From IMG/VR virus record IMGVR_UViG_3300042905_002653, positions 1-53,647 of that record: a stretch of DNA of 53,647 nt; one strand, 5' to 3'. Shown in pieces: positions 7,092 to 14,744 of this stretch. Numbering within the stretch: position 1 is the stretch's first letter; the number at the start of each line of letters is the position of its first letter. Origin of the DNA: a virus. The notes under the pieces are model-generated. The model saw nothing but the letters and a program-made list of their open reading frames with translations, ran no database searches and was not told the origin of the DNA. Both the position numbers and the translations under genes were made by a program.

Positions 7092-7594
7092 GGCGCCTCC
7101 TGCTGTTCCTTGAGCTGCCGCAGATAGCCCTGCCACTGCTCATCGGTCAGGCCCTGGGCCTCGGCCGCAGCGGGCCGCAGCGGGGGCTGGCCGCCGCCCA
7201 CCACCTGGTAGGCATCTGGGTTCTGGATGTCCGGCGGTGGCAGCATCGAGCGCGCTTCGGTCGGCAGCAGCGCCAGCTGGGCAGGCTTGAACTGCACGAA
7301 ACCCGGCAGGCCCTCGGCAGGGCCCCAGCTGCGGTTGGCCAGCCCCGCCTCCCGCCGGTACAGCGGGGCCATCAACTCCCGCCAGGTGGGGTAGCGGGTA
7401 AAGCCGGCGGGCAGCGCCTGCACCCACTGCTCTGCGGCCCACATCAGCTGCGGGTCGTTCACCTCGGGGAACTCGGAGGTGAAGCTGTGGAACTTGAGCT
7501 TGCAGACATGGGCGCTCCAGCGGTCGGCCTCCTTGAGCCGGAGGTGGCCCGCAACCATTTCGGCCACGGCCAGGAAGGTCTCGCGGGTCACCAT
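7082..7594 (-). CDS. hypothetical protein (170 aa)
   Basis: Begins MVTRETFLAVAEMVAGHLRL. The first ~95 residues are a helical domain with WAAEQWVQALPAGFTRYPTW; the rest is Pro/Ala-rich with a charged C-terminal helix. It sits between a zinc-ribbon gene and the small-gene array downstream of RusA, so a replication or recombination accessory role is possible. No family recognised. Confidence 0.6.
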   Translation of the reverse strand: MVTRETFLAVAEMVAGHLRLKEADRWSAHVCKLKFHSFTSEFPEVNDPQLMWAAEQWVQALPAGFTRYPTWRELMAPLYRREAGLANRSWGPAEGLPGFVQFKPAQLALLPTEARSMLPPPDIQNPDAYQVVGGGQPPLRPAAAEAQGLTDEQWQGYLRQLKEQQEAPCT

Positions 7595-8151
7595 GACGCC
7601 AGCGCCTCCCGCATCGCTGGGTCGGTGGGCGTCGGGCGGGTGCCGGCCGCAGCGGCCAGGTCGGAGCGGTCGAGAAACTCAGGCTTGAGCGCCTGCCAGC
7701 CGTGCTCCATTCCGGCCTTAGCCAGCTGCAGCTGCAGCTCCCTGGGCAGGCGCGCCACACGGTTGACGCTGCTCAGCCAAGCGGCCTCAGTCCAGACGGC
7801 CTTGGCCTTGTGTTTGCTCCAGCGGGACTCGTTCCACCACTGCACCAGCAGCGGCTGCGCTTCCAAGCAGACCTGGCCCAGCAGGTCGCCGCCCAGCTGG
7901 GCCTCAAACCGGGCAGCCTTGGCCACCTTCACCTTGGGGAGCTCCACCGGCGGGGTTGGCACCACCTCCAGCGCAGGCGGCTGGGCCACTTCCACGTAGC
8001 CGCTGGATCGGCCGGCGTAGAGCGCCACCCGCTCGAGGGTGCGGAACTGCTCGCCGCAGCCCTGGCAGATCCTGATGCGCAGGTCGGCCTCGGGCCGGGC
8101 CCGGGTTTCGATTACCCGGCTCTTGTCGTGGCCGCAGTGGGGGCACTTCAT
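7588..8151 (-). CDS. NrdR-type zinc-ribbon protein
   Basis: 187 residues from ATG 8151. The N-terminus has CPHCGHDKSRVIETR and, about 20 residues later, RICQGCGEQFRTLERV, the four-cysteine ribbon of the transcriptional repressor NrdR. The NrdR ATP-cone domain is absent; the rest is Ala/Pro linker and helices. It is probably a phage DNA- or RNA-binding protein rather than true NrdR. ATG overlaps the upstream stop (8148-8151). The frame opens earlier, to 8184, but that extension is Gly/Arg-rich. Confidence 0.7.
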   Translation of the reverse strand: MKCPHCGHDKSRVIETRARPEADLRIRICQGCGEQFRTLERVALYAGRSSGYVEVAQPPALEVVPTPPVELPKVKVAKAARFEAQLGGDLLGQVCLEAQPLLVQWWNESRWSKHKAKAVWTEAAWLSSVNRVARLPRELQLQLAKAGMEHGWQALKPEFLDRSDLAAAAGTRPTPTDPAMREALASW

Positions 8152-8357
8152 TGGCCTGCCTCCTTGGGCGCCCACTCCCCGCACCAGTCATCGCGGAGCA
8201 CCAGCGGCCACACCGCATACTCCCCGCCATTGATGCCAGGCCGTGGTGCCATCCGGCAGCACTTGGCTCTGTTCTGATCCCACCTGTTCATCGGCCGGCT
8301 GTACCTGCAGTTGATGCAGTTCTGGTCAGCGACGGGCGGGTAGCTGTGATTGCTCAT
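8148..8357 (-). CDS. small Cys-rich protein, family C
   Basis: 69 residues: CINCRYSR near the N-terminus, a CCRMAPRP motif, and DWCGEW near the C-terminus. The same pattern occurs at 52135-52326 (CFNCRYWRR, CCRHAPRP, RWCGEW), so the two are paralogues. Four or five conserved cysteines suggest a zinc knuckle. Widespread in phages; unknown role. Confidence 0.65.
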   Translation of the reverse strand: MSNHSYPPVADQNCINCRYSRPMNRWDQNRAKCCRMAPRPGINGGEYAVWPLVLRDDWCGEWAPKEAGQ

Positions 8358-8715
8358 CCCAGATCACCTTGAGAAGGATTGATTGTTTGTTCATGGGGGA
8401 TTGCTCCCACTCGGCAACGATTCGCTTGAGCACCGTCACCCGGTCATCGACCCAGAGGATCCCCTTGCCGGCATCCATCACGGCGCCAGCCAGGTTGTCC
8501 AGATCGCTGGTGCCTGGCCCGCGGAACGTGAACTGCACGCACAGCAGCTGCCCTTTCTGCAGCGGCGGGATCGTCCACCACTCGCCGAGAATTGCCCGGC
8601 ACTGCTTCATCCAGCTGGCGTACTTGGTGTCGGTGTAGGCATGGCCGCTGAATCGCGGCCTGGCCTTGGGCTGGAGCGGCAGCGGCAGCTCGAAGTCGGC
8701 AGAGCGCACCGTCAT
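8326..8715 (-). CDS. RusA-like Holliday junction resolvase
   Basis: 129 residues, within the usual RusA size. The N-terminus ELPLPLQPKARPRF and the acidic motif SDLDNLAGAVMDAGKGILWV followed by DD carry the conserved aspartates of the RusA endonuclease family. It would cut branched DNA during replication or packaging, the role gp3 plays in T7. Its stop overlaps the next start by 32 bases; its ATG overlaps the TGA of the SSB gene (TGATG at 8713-8717). Confidence 0.8.
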   Translation of the reverse strand: MTVRSADFELPLPLQPKARPRFSGHAYTDTKYASWMKQCRAILGEWWTIPPLQKGQLLCVQFTFRGPGTSDLDNLAGAVMDAGKGILWVDDRVTVLKRIVAEWEQSPMNKQSILLKVIWDEQSQLPARR

Positions 8716-9335
8716 CAGAAGGGCACTTCCTCTTCGCTCGGATCACCCCCAAGACCGAAAGGGTCCGGGTCGCCGCTCTCCTGCTCGGGCAGCGCGAAGC
8801 CTTCCTCAGCATCACCAAACGCCGCGGCATGGTTGGGCGGGGTGTACGGCTGATAAGTGATCACCCGCACCGCTTCAAGCTGCAGGCTGATGCCCTTGCC
8901 GCCTTCGGGGCTGTCCCAGGAGTAGTAGGTGAAAGCCACCTTCCCGGTGCTGCCGTTCCCGATCAGCATGTCCACGGGCCATGGCTGACCCTTGGCGTCC
9001 TGGACGATGGGCGGCGGCAAGGGCGTGCCTCGCTTGGTAGCCACGTTGCGGCTGAAACTGAACTTCCACAGATCGGTCTCGTCGCCCTTCTCATCGAGGT
9101 ATGTCTTGACCGGCATGCCGTTCTGGCCGGGTCGGGCCGCAGCGCCGTGCTCGGCGACGAACAGCTGCTTCAGCTTCTTCACGAAGGCCTGGGCCTCGGC
9201 GTCCCCCTTGGGCATCAGCAGCTCGATGCTGTAGGCCTCCTTCTCCGATGCCTTCCCGGCGTTCTGGATACCGGGGGTCAGGATCTTCGCCCACATCAGG
9301 TCGCCCAGTGGGGTGACCATGGTCTCTCGCGCCAT
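8715..9335 (-). CDS. gp2.5-like single-stranded DNA-binding protein
   Basis: 206 residues from ATG 9335. The body is an OB-fold-like beta protein (YSIELLMPKGDAEAQAFVKK near the start, KVAFTYYSWDSP later), and the C-terminus is acidic and ends in Phe (GGDPSEEEVPF), the hallmark of T7 gp2.5-type SSBs that contact polymerase and helicase. I prefer ATG 9335 to 9347 because it sits 5 bases after the palindrome at 9341-9356, as in two other genes. It lies directly downstream of RNA polymerase, as in T7. Confidence 0.75.
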   Translation of the reverse strand: MARETMVTPLGDLMWAKILTPGIQNAGKASEKEAYSIELLMPKGDAEAQAFVKKLKQLFVAEHGAAARPGQNGMPVKTYLDEKGDETDLWKFSFSRNVATKRGTPLPPPIVQDAKGQPWPVDMLIGNGSTGKVAFTYYSWDSPEGGKGISLQLEAVRVITYQPYTPPNHAAAFGDAEEGFALPEQESGDPDPFGLGGDPSEEEVPF

Positions 9336-9340
9336 GTTGT

Positions 9341-9356
9341 GCTGCATCCATGCAGA
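9341..9356. promoter_or_regulatory. palindrome TCTGCA-N4-TGCAGA (11 of 12)
   Basis: GCTGCA-TCCA-TGCAGA on the plus strand, immediately before the gp2.5-like gene. The 15-base core is the same as at 46988-47003. Confidence 0.65.
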
Positions 9357-9374
9357 GTTGCAGCAGCACTCTGC

Positions 9375-9407
9375 CTCCTAGGGGCTTCACCGTCAAGCAC
9401 CTAGGAG
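9375..9407. promoter_or_regulatory. stable hairpin at the RNA polymerase/SSB junction
   Basis: CTCCTAGG pairs with CCTAGGAG (8 bp), then a G-A mismatch, then GCTT pairs with AAGC around a 7-base loop. It includes the stop codon of the polymerase. There is no T-run, so it may be an RNA-processing or attenuation site rather than a terminator. It resembles the hairpin at 17107-17129. Confidence 0.6.
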
Positions 9408-11803
9408 AACAGGTAGGGGTTTTGGCCGATCCGCCCTTCATCCAGGGTGCCCACAATCGGCGGCCTCGGAATCCTTAAACCCTTTGCAGCGCCTTTGATC
9501 TCGGCTGTGATCTCAGCCAGCCAGTCCGGCCGGTACAGCTCGGAGATCCGGTAGCTGAGCGTCGTGCTCAGCCACTCCGCATCGCAGGGCGCAACGGCAA
9601 AACAGTCATGGTTTGGCAGCATCGTGACACCTTGTGCTGCACCCTCGTTGACCATTGCCCACACCAGCGCCGCATCGAAGCTGTGGATCAGGTTGGCCGT
9701 GATCCCCCTTGTGGTCTCCCGGCCGCTGAGCTCACCCGGCACGGGGTCATCGAGCACGGTCTGCCACCGCCGGCTGCCATGCAGCAGCGTCCTCACCTTG
9801 CTGGTGCCGCTCAGCTCCTTGCCCAGCTGGATGGGCAGCCCCATGGGTGACGTCCACCGCAGCGGGGCGTTCGCCTTCATGCACTGGCGGCACGCATCCT
9901 TCAGCCACTTCTGCAGGGCCACCGCGCCACCCAGCCGGGCGCCCACGGCCAGGCCGAACTTCCGCGCCAGGTAGCGGCAGGGAATCAGCCGCTGCTCCTC
10001 CAGCTTGTCCAGCCCCACCATCCCCTCGGCCTCGTCCAACTGGGCCACCAGCTGCTCGGTCAGCCCCAGCAGCTGGGCGCCGTAGACGGTGGACATGACG
10101 GGCAGCTTGGCCATGGCCCTGCTGATGCCACGCTCCAGCCACTCCCGCGCCAGGCGCTGCTCCCGGTAGCTGCCGGCCTCCAGGTCGCTGCGCAGCAGCA
10201 GCGTCACCTCGGCGGCCACCTCCTCGTAGAGATCGTGGCGGGTGGTGCCGATCAGGTTGCACGCCCGGGCAATGGCCTGGTCGCGCACCAGGGCGGCCAT
10301 GATCCCCGGCCCGCTGGTGGTCTGGTCCAGCCGCACCAGCTGCCGGATCGGCCGGGACGGATCCTCCAGCCATAGCTGCATGGCCCGGCAACACTGCAGG
10401 AACTGCCAGGGCTCCTTGGCATCGCGCCACAGGTGGGCCCGCTCTACCGGATCCTCGGCCGCGGCCAGCATCCTCTCCAGTTGATCCCGGCCCCACTGCA
10501 GCCGGTCCACCCAGCTGCCCTTGATCCCCCAGTGGATCGCGGCTGCCTTGAAGATCCAGTCGGCGGCGCGGTCGTCGCAGGGCCGGGCATTGGCCACCAG
10601 CACCTGGGCCTTCTCCCAGTCCGGCCCCTGGTGGGTGGTGGCCCGGTTGGCGGTGTAGACCCTGCCCCGCATGTCCATGCAGTAGCTGAACCAGATCGAC
10701 TGGCCGGCCAGCTGCTCGGCCTGGCGGATTGATGTCTCGATGGTGTTGCGGATGCGGGCGTTGATCCGGCGGTCGTTGTGGCAGGCGTCCAGCTCCCGGT
10801 GGCGCTGGGCCATCGCCTCACGACCCACCAGCTCATGGGGCATGGGCGGCAGCTCAGGCGGCCGGCTGCTCACCGGGAACAGGCCCCGGATCGAGGCATC
10901 CCAGGCGATCCGCTGGTGCTCCACCATCCAGGGGTCGATCTCCAGCTGCTGCGCCTGCAGGGTGTTCACCACCCGCAGGGCAGGGGCCAGCGCCTCGGCG
11001 GTGAGGTAGTCGAGGGGGTGGCCCTGCCGTGAGCGCACCAGCCGCTGAGTGTTGCCCAGGTGGCCGCCGCCGGTCATCCCCGCCCATGGCCTGGGCTGGG
11101 TGAGCATCGGCAGCTTGCGGGCTGGCCTGGGCCGCGGCGGATTGGCGGCGATGACATCGGCCACCGCTGCAGCGGGCGCCAGCTGCAGGCCGCGGCAGCT
11201 CACCGACTTGAAGGTGCGCAGCAGCTGGGTCTCGGTGATGATCAGCTCGAGCAGGAAAGCACCCACCTGGAAGCGCTCCTCGCGGGTCCAGGGGGCGGCC
11301 GTGATCCCCAGCGCCTTGAGGTTCTCGGTTGATGCCAGGGCCTTGCCGTGCCGGCGGCGGCCGATGCGCAGCAGGTCCTGGCCCCTGTCCTCAACCGGCA
11401 GCGTTCTGATCTCGGTCTCGATCGCCTTGCCGATGGCGTTGGCCATCGAGCGATGCGACCCGGGCCGGCTGATCCGGTCCAGCACCACGGTGAGCGCCAC
11501 GGCAGCGATCGAGCGGGGCCCCTTCTCGCCCATGTGGAACAGCAGCCACATGCCGGCGTGATACGGGCCGGCCACCACCTGGCGGGTGATGGCCAGGCCG
11601 ATGGTGTGCTCCAGCGCCAGGGCCACACGCTCGCCGTGGGCGCGGAGCAGGACGCTGCCGTACTCGGTGACGCTCTCGCGCTCCTGCCGCCGGAGCCTGG
11701 CCCGGTCGATCGCGGCGCGGTTGGCAGCGGCCTCCTCGGCCCGCTGTTCCAGATGCCGCTGCCGCTGCTCGGGGGCGGTGGATGAACTGCCGGATGCAGA
11801 CAA
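9401..11803 (-). CDS. T7-type single-subunit RNA polymerase
   Basis: 800 residues against 883 in T7. Recognisable motifs: MDMRGRVYTANRATTHQG near residue 390 (T7 DWRGRVY); the catalytic Asp in RLDQTTSGPG near 493; the Lys/Tyr motif of the fingers, AMAKLPVMSTVYGAQ, near 560-575; and the second catalytic Asp in LPNHDCFAVAP near 731, preceded by NLIHSFDAALV. It would transcribe middle and late phage genes from phage-specific promoters. The start is probably TTG 11803 (MSASGSSSTAPEQRQRHLEQ); no in-frame ATG precedes the conserved region. A perfect 16-base palindrome lies 88 bases upstream. Confidence 0.95.
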   Translation of the reverse strand: MSASGSSSTAPEQRQRHLEQRAEEAAANRAAIDRARLRRQERESVTEYGSVLLRAHGERVALALEHTIGLAITRQVVAGPYHAGMWLLFHMGEKGPRSIAAVALTVVLDRISRPGSHRSMANAIGKAIETEIRTLPVEDRGQDLLRIGRRRHGKALASTENLKALGITAAPWTREERFQVGAFLLELIITETQLLRTFKSVSCRGLQLAPAAAVADVIAANPPRPRPARKLPMLTQPRPWAGMTGGGHLGNTQRLVRSRQGHPLDYLTAEALAPALRVVNTLQAQQLEIDPWMVEHQRIAWDASIRGLFPVSSRPPELPPMPHELVGREAMAQRHRELDACHNDRRINARIRNTIETSIRQAEQLAGQSIWFSYCMDMRGRVYTANRATTHQGPDWEKAQVLVANARPCDDRAADWIFKAAAIHWGIKGSWVDRLQWGRDQLERMLAAAEDPVERAHLWRDAKEPWQFLQCCRAMQLWLEDPSRPIRQLVRLDQTTSGPGIMAALVRDQAIARACNLIGTTRHDLYEEVAAEVTLLLRSDLEAGSYREQRLAREWLERGISRAMAKLPVMSTVYGAQLLGLTEQLVAQLDEAEGMVGLDKLEEQRLIPCRYLARKFGLAVGARLGGAVALQKWLKDACRQCMKANAPLRWTSPMGLPIQLGKELSGTSKVRTLLHGSRRWQTVLDDPVPGELSGRETTRGITANLIHSFDAALVWAMVNEGAAQGVTMLPNHDCFAVAPCDAEWLSTTLSYRISELYRPDWLAEITAEIKGAAKGLRIPRPPIVGTLDEGRIGQNPYLFS

Positions 11804-11885
11804 GGTGCGGCATCGGTAGCGGGATGCACTTATTACACCCCACCCCCGCAGAGTTGATCAGTGGGCCCCGTACTGCAGTTTCGGC

Positions 11886-11958
11886 GGGACATCTGCAGGG
11901 ATGCAGAACTGCAAAACGGTTTATGAGTCCGCTGCTTTCACCAGATAGCTAGACCCCC
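11886..11958 (-). other. tRNA-Met-like remnant, possible attP core
   Basis: On the minus strand a D-loop-like ATCTGGTGAA is followed by GCGGA-CTCATAA-ACCGT, which has the exact seven-base anticodon loop of a CAT (Met) tRNA, with one mismatch in the stem. Acceptor ends pair weakly (G-U pairs and one mismatch) and the T-arm is replaced by the TCTGCA palindrome, so it is not a functional tRNA. It may be a copy of part of a host tRNA gene used for integration. Confidence 0.3.
11892..11907. promoter_or_regulatory. palindrome TCTGCA-N4-TGCAGA (12 of 12)
   Basis: TCTGCA-GGGA-TGCAGA, a perfect copy, 88 bases ahead of the RNA polymerase start. If it is a promoter or operator it would control the phage polymerase. 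Confidence 0.75.
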
Positions 11959-11993
11959 GGGCAGTTGTGGCCTGGGTTTTGGGGTTTTTGGGT

Positions 11994-12032
11994 GGATGCG
12001 GAGGATGCCGATTTCGGCACCGATCCGCATCC
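11994..12032. repeat. inverted repeat beside integrase
   Basis: GGATGCGG (11994-12001) pairs with CCGCATCC (12025-12032); inside it GCCG-ATTT-CGGC forms a second stem. It has no T-run in the minus direction. It could be an arm-type integrase site or an RNA stem at the 3' end of the integrase message. Confidence 0.6.
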
Positions 12033-12076
12033 ATTTCGGCAGCCACTCTACGGCTGGTGGATACATCCGATTGAGT

Positions 12077-13063
12077 TCAGGCCTCCAGCGCTGCCACGCA
12101 GCTGGCCAGGGCCTCGGTGTGAAGGTGGAGATAGCGCTGCACGCTCTGGAGCGAGGTCCACCCGCCGAAGGTCATCAGCTGATGCAGCGGGATCCCACGG
12201 CTGGCCAGCTTGCTGGCGCAGGTGTGGCGGGTGCAGTGGATGGTCAGCGCCTCGTCGTTGATGCCCAGCTGCTCCTTGGCCTTGCTGAACAGCCAGCGAA
12301 ACTCGCTGTAGCGGTAGGGCCAGACCCGATGGCCCGGGACGGCCGGCAGATGGGGCAGCAGGGCATCCATGGCCCGGCGGGTGAGCGGGATCGAGCGGGC
12401 CCGGTTGGCCTTGGTCTCCCAGAAGGTGACGCGGGCCCGCTCGATGTCCACGTCCTGGCGCTTGAGCTTCTCGATCTCCCCCCAGCGGGCGCAGCTCTCC
12501 AGCAGGAACACGAACAGATCGGCCGCGGCGGGCTGGCCCATGGCCCGGAACGCATCGCAAAAGCCGGTGATCTCCTGCTCGGTGAAGGTGCGGTCCTTGG
12601 TGTTGCGGTTGGTCAGCTGCCGGGGCATGGCCGGGATGGCGCCCAGGTGGCCGTGGAGCACGGCATCGCTGAACATGGCCCGCAGGCAGCTGGTCTTGGC
12701 GTTGACGGTGCCGGGGCGGTTGCCGCGCTGGAGCAGCAGCTGGCGCCACTCGTTCACCATCGGGGCGGTGATGCTGCCCAGCTGGGTGAGCGGGCCAAAG
12801 TGATCCACGGCGGCCTGGGAATAGATCGAGGCGGTGCGCTCGAAGGCCTTGCCGGCCCAGCGGATGCGCAGGGAGAGGTCGCGGGCGTCCTTGATGGTGA
12901 TGCCGTCGGGCTCGCCGACCTGGCGGGCCACCAGCAGCTCCAGCATCTGGCGCTTGGCTTCGAGGGCCTCGGCTTTGGTCTTGCGCTTGGCGGTGCGGCG
13001 GGTGCCGCCCACGGTGACATCGGCGATCCAGCCATCGGCTGTCCGCCGGACTGATCCGGCCAT
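12077..13063 (-). CDS. int: tyrosine recombinase (phage integrase)
   Basis: 328 residues. The catalytic set is visible: Arg in CARWGEIEKL near residue 192, Lys in the beta-hairpin TKANRARSIPL, the H-x-x-R box in HCTRHTCASKL near 275-279, Trp in GGWTSLQSVQ in place of the second His, and the nucleophile Tyr in QRYLHLH near 310. The N-terminal ~100 residues resemble an arm-binding strand region plus SAM-like core-binding domain. It would integrate the genome at the host attB. The leader between it and the upstream regulator is a CACC repeat. Integrases next to the polymerase are known in cyanopodoviruses. Confidence 0.92.
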   Translation of the reverse strand: MAGSVRRTADGWIADVTVGGTRRTAKRKTKAEALEAKRQMLELLVARQVGEPDGITIKDARDLSLRIRWAGKAFERTASIYSQAAVDHFGPLTQLGSITAPMVNEWRQLLLQRGNRPGTVNAKTSCLRAMFSDAVLHGHLGAIPAMPRQLTNRNTKDRTFTEQEITGFCDAFRAMGQPAAADLFVFLLESCARWGEIEKLKRQDVDIERARVTFWETKANRARSIPLTRRAMDALLPHLPAVPGHRVWPYRYSEFRWLFSKAKEQLGINDEALTIHCTRHTCASKLASRGIPLHQLMTFGGWTSLQSVQRYLHLHTEALASCVAALEA

Positions 13064-13093
13064 GGTGGTTCTCGGTGGTGGTGGTGGTGGTGT
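13064..13093 (-). promoter_or_regulatory. CACCAC-repeat leader of integrase
   Basis: Six ACC units followed by GAGAACCACC directly before the ATG. There is no Shine-Dalgarno sequence. Similar A/C-rich leaders precede 14498-14656 and 14952-15890. Confidence 0.5.
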
Positions 13094-13426
13094 TCAGATG
13101 CGCTGCAGTTGCTGCAGCAGGGTGCGGCCCTTGCTGGAGAGCCGAACCAGGAAGCGCCGGCCCTCGTCCGGGTCGCGCTCCACGGTGAGCAGCCGGTAGC
13201 CGCGGTCGCCGTGGCGGTTGCGATCGGACAGGGCCGACACGCTGCGGGAGACGCTGGAGTTGGTGAGGTTTAGGGCCTCCTCCAGGTGCTCGAAGGTGCA
13301 GTGCTCGGTCGCGGCGACCTCTAAGAACAGTCGCGCTTGATGGAGCGGGAACCTAGTAGGGTCCTGCGCTGCAAACACAGCCAGGGCTTGGGAAAGCGAA
13401 GCCAAATCCATGGGCCCATGTGGCAA
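13094..13426 (-). CDS. MarR-like winged-helix regulator 1
   Basis: 110 residues. The recognition region FEHLEEALNLTNSSVSRSVS followed by a wing (RHGDRGYRLLTVERDPDEGR) and RRFLVRLSSKGRTLLQQL matches the MarR fold. ATG 13411 is an alternative start (MDLASLSQAL). It lies directly upstream of the integrase and probably governs the lysogeny region. A CCTAGTAGG dyad (13352-13360) lies inside its 5' end, and ACTAGGAG plus a palindrome variant lie just upstream, so autoregulation is plausible but unproven. Confidence 0.7.
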   Translation of the reverse strand: MPHGPMDLASLSQALAVFAAQDPTRFPLHQARLFLEVAATEHCTFEHLEEALNLTNSSVSRSVSALSDRNRHGDRGYRLLTVERDPDEGRRFLVRLSSKGRTLLQQLQRI

Positions 13427-13439
13427 CGGTTACTAGGAG

Positions 13440-13456
13440 TCTGGCACCGATGCAGA
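13440..13456. promoter_or_regulatory. palindrome variant with one inserted base
   Basis: TCTGGCA-CCGA-TGCAGA, both half-sites intact apart from one extra G. It lies 13 bases ahead of regulator 1 and next to TTACTAGGAG. Confidence 0.4.
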
Positions 13457-13547
13457 GCAAGGCGGCGCCGGCCGCCGTGCTCCTCGACCCACAGGTTCAG
13501 CTCCCGCCAGCCGGTAGGGAACGGCAGGGCGATCGACGCGATCAGGG

Positions 13548-13889
13548 CTATCCGCATAGGGCTGATGGTGCAAACGTACTATCTATCAAATCACGGCCGT
13601 TCTGGGTTAGAGCCAGTCGGAACCCTGATTTATGGGGGTGTCTGGTCCGCCCGATCAGCCTCAGGTTGCTGCGTCGGGCGTTGATCCCGGTGGTGCCGCG
13701 GCCGCAGAGGATGAGCACCAGCCGCTCGGCCTGGCTGATGCTCATCCCCATCTGGCGTTGCAGTTCGGGCGCGCTGTCTGCGCCGGATGCGATGCGCAAG
13801 AGCGCCTCAACCGCAGCAGCGCTCAGGTACGGCTGGGCCGCCCGGATCCCGCGGATCATGGCGGCCACATCTGCAGGGGTGGCGCTCAC
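13548..13889 (-). CDS. MarR-like winged-helix regulator 2
   Basis: 113 residues from GTG 13889, which overlaps the TGA of the upstream gene (GTGA at 13886-13889); a GTG at 13916 would add nine residues. The helix-turn-helix is in APELQRQMGMSISQAERLVL, and the wing and last helix in SGFRLALTQNGRDLID. A second regulator of the same broad fold as 13094-13426; the pair could form a lysis/lysogeny switch (inference). Confidence 0.6.
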   Translation of the reverse strand: MSATPADVAAMIRGIRAAQPYLSAAAVEALLRIASGADSAPELQRQMGMSISQAERLVLILCGRGTTGINARRSNLRLIGRTRHPHKSGFRLALTQNGRDLIDSTFAPSALCG

Positions 13890-14035
13890 AGCTTCGGCCT
13901 CCTGATGACCAGCCACACGCAGCCGACGGCCAGGGCCACCAGCCAGAAGAACTGGAACAGTGGCCAGAGGGTCAGCACCAGGGCGATCAGCGCCGGCACC
14001 CCCAGCGGCCGCAGCAAGCGGGCCAGGCGTCTCAT
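13886..14035 (-). CDS. small membrane protein (49 aa)
   Basis: ATG 14035, MRRLARLLRPLGVPALIALV, then a second hydrophobic stretch (LFQFFWLVALAVGCVWLVI) and a basic end. Two membrane segments in a hairpin. GTGA/ATGA overlaps on both sides support translation. Function unknown. Confidence 0.55.
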   Translation of the reverse strand: MRRLARLLRPLGVPALIALVLTLWPLFQFFWLVALAVGCVWLVIRRPKL

Positions 14036-14217
14036 CGGATCGCCTCCACTTTCTGCAGGGCGGCCGCGGCCACCTCCAGCTGGATCTCGGTGTCGGCCCA
14101 GCTGTCGTCCCCAGGCGGCAGGGCCTGAACCTGGGCGGCCAGCAGATCGGTGAGCAGTTGCACCCTGGGGCGCAGCAGCTGGGCCAGCAGGGCGGCCTCG
14201 ATCGGTGTGATGCTCAT
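14032..14217 (-). CDS. small helical protein (61 aa)
   Basis: MSITPIEAALLAQLLRPRVQ onwards; amphipathic helices without Cys or Trp-rich motifs. ATGA-coupled at both ends (14032-14035, 14214-14217), sandwiched between two membrane proteins. Confidence 0.55.
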   Translation of the reverse strand: MSITPIEAALLAQLLRPRVQLLTDLLAAQVQALPPGDDSWADTEIQLEVAAAALQKVEAIR

Positions 14218-14489
14218 GCGATTGCCTCCAGAACGCGGGCGGGTTTGGTGGTGGTGCGCTTGCGGGTGCGCGGTGATCTCTTGGGTGTGGGCGCGGGCGC
14301 CGGCTCGGGTGCTGGTGCTGGTGTTCGTGTTGGTGCTGGTGTGATGGTCACGGCGGGCCGGGCCGGCCGCCAGCCCGCCAGCAGCAGGGCCAGGGCCAGC
14401 CCGTGGGCCAGCAGGGTGCGCAGGGCCAGGGCCACAGCCCAGCAGCCCAGCAGGGCCAGTTCCGCGGTCGCTGGTGGTGTGTTGTTCAT
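14214..14489 (-). CDS. membrane protein with Pro-Ala tail (91 aa)
   Basis: One or two N-terminal hydrophobic segments (ELALLGCWAVALALRTLLAH, then LALALLLAG), then a Pro-Ala/Thr-Pro tail and a basic end. The tail could span periplasm or cytoplasm. Its ATG is preceded by TGATCACCACC, carrying the stop codon of the upstream gene. Function unknown; spanin-like or secretion-related roles cannot be told apart. Confidence 0.55.
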   Translation of the reverse strand: MNNTPPATAELALLGCWAVALALRTLLAHGLALALLLAGWRPARPAVTITPAPTRTPAPAPEPAPAPTPKRSPRTRKRTTTKPARVLEAIA

Positions 14490-14497
14490 GGTGGTGA

Positions 14498-14656
14498 TCA
14501 GAAGGGGTCGTTTTCCATCGAGTCGTAGAGCGCTTCGCGCGCCATTGCTTCGCGGATTTGCTCCCGCTCGATCTGCAGTGCTTCGGCTTCGGTGTAGCCG
14601 TGTGTCATCCAGTAACCGGCGATCGTTTCATCCCCGGCTGTGACTTTGCGGGCCAT
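14498..14656 (-). CDS. small acidic protein (52 aa)
   Basis: ATG 14656, MARKVTAGDETIAGYWMTHG then a charged helix ending SMENDPF. The acidic C-terminus ending in Phe recalls partner-binding tails of SSB-like proteins, but the protein is too short for an OB fold. The upstream extension of the frame to 14866 is in a structured leader and is not expected to be translated. Confidence 0.5.
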   Translation of the reverse strand: MARKVTAGDETIAGYWMTHGYTEAEALQIEREQIREAMAREALYDSMENDPF

Positions 14657-14744
14657 GGTGTTCTCGTTGGTGGTGATGGTGGTGGTGTGCTGGCGTGAGA
14701 CCAGCAGGGAGCGGACGGATCCGCTCCGGGCTGGTGTCGGGTGA
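14657..14744 (-). promoter_or_regulatory. double-hairpin plus CACC leader 2
   Basis: Read on the minus strand: CAGCCCGGAGC, an 8-bp hairpin (GGAGCGGA/TCCGCTCC, loop TCCG), a second hairpin (TGCTGG/CCAGCA), then an ACC-rich linker and GAGAACACC before the ATG. The same order occurs at 15891-15966. Confidence 0.6.

Larger units (their letters stand above)
11816..12076. other. non-coding region between integrase and RNA polymerase (attP candidate region)
   Basis: About 260 bases without a convincing gene. It holds, from left to right, a perfect TCTGCA-N4-TGCAGA palindrome (11892-11907), a Met-tRNA anticodon-arm-like stretch (11915-11931), a run of G-tracts (11958-11992) and an 8+4 bp inverted repeat (11994-12032). 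In podoviruses such as P-SSP7 the phage attachment site lies next to the integrase, so this is the place to look for attP. Confidence 0.5.

Noticed and set aside
11886-11958. Functional tRNA-Met gene
   Set aside because: T-loop is wrong, the acceptor stem has a mismatch and G-U pairs, and the T-arm is explained by the palindrome.
13321-13557. 78-codon minus frame between the two regulators
   Set aside because: Its first half looks protein-like and it starts near the regulator 2 stop, but it overlaps regulator 1 by over 100 bases and has no domain.
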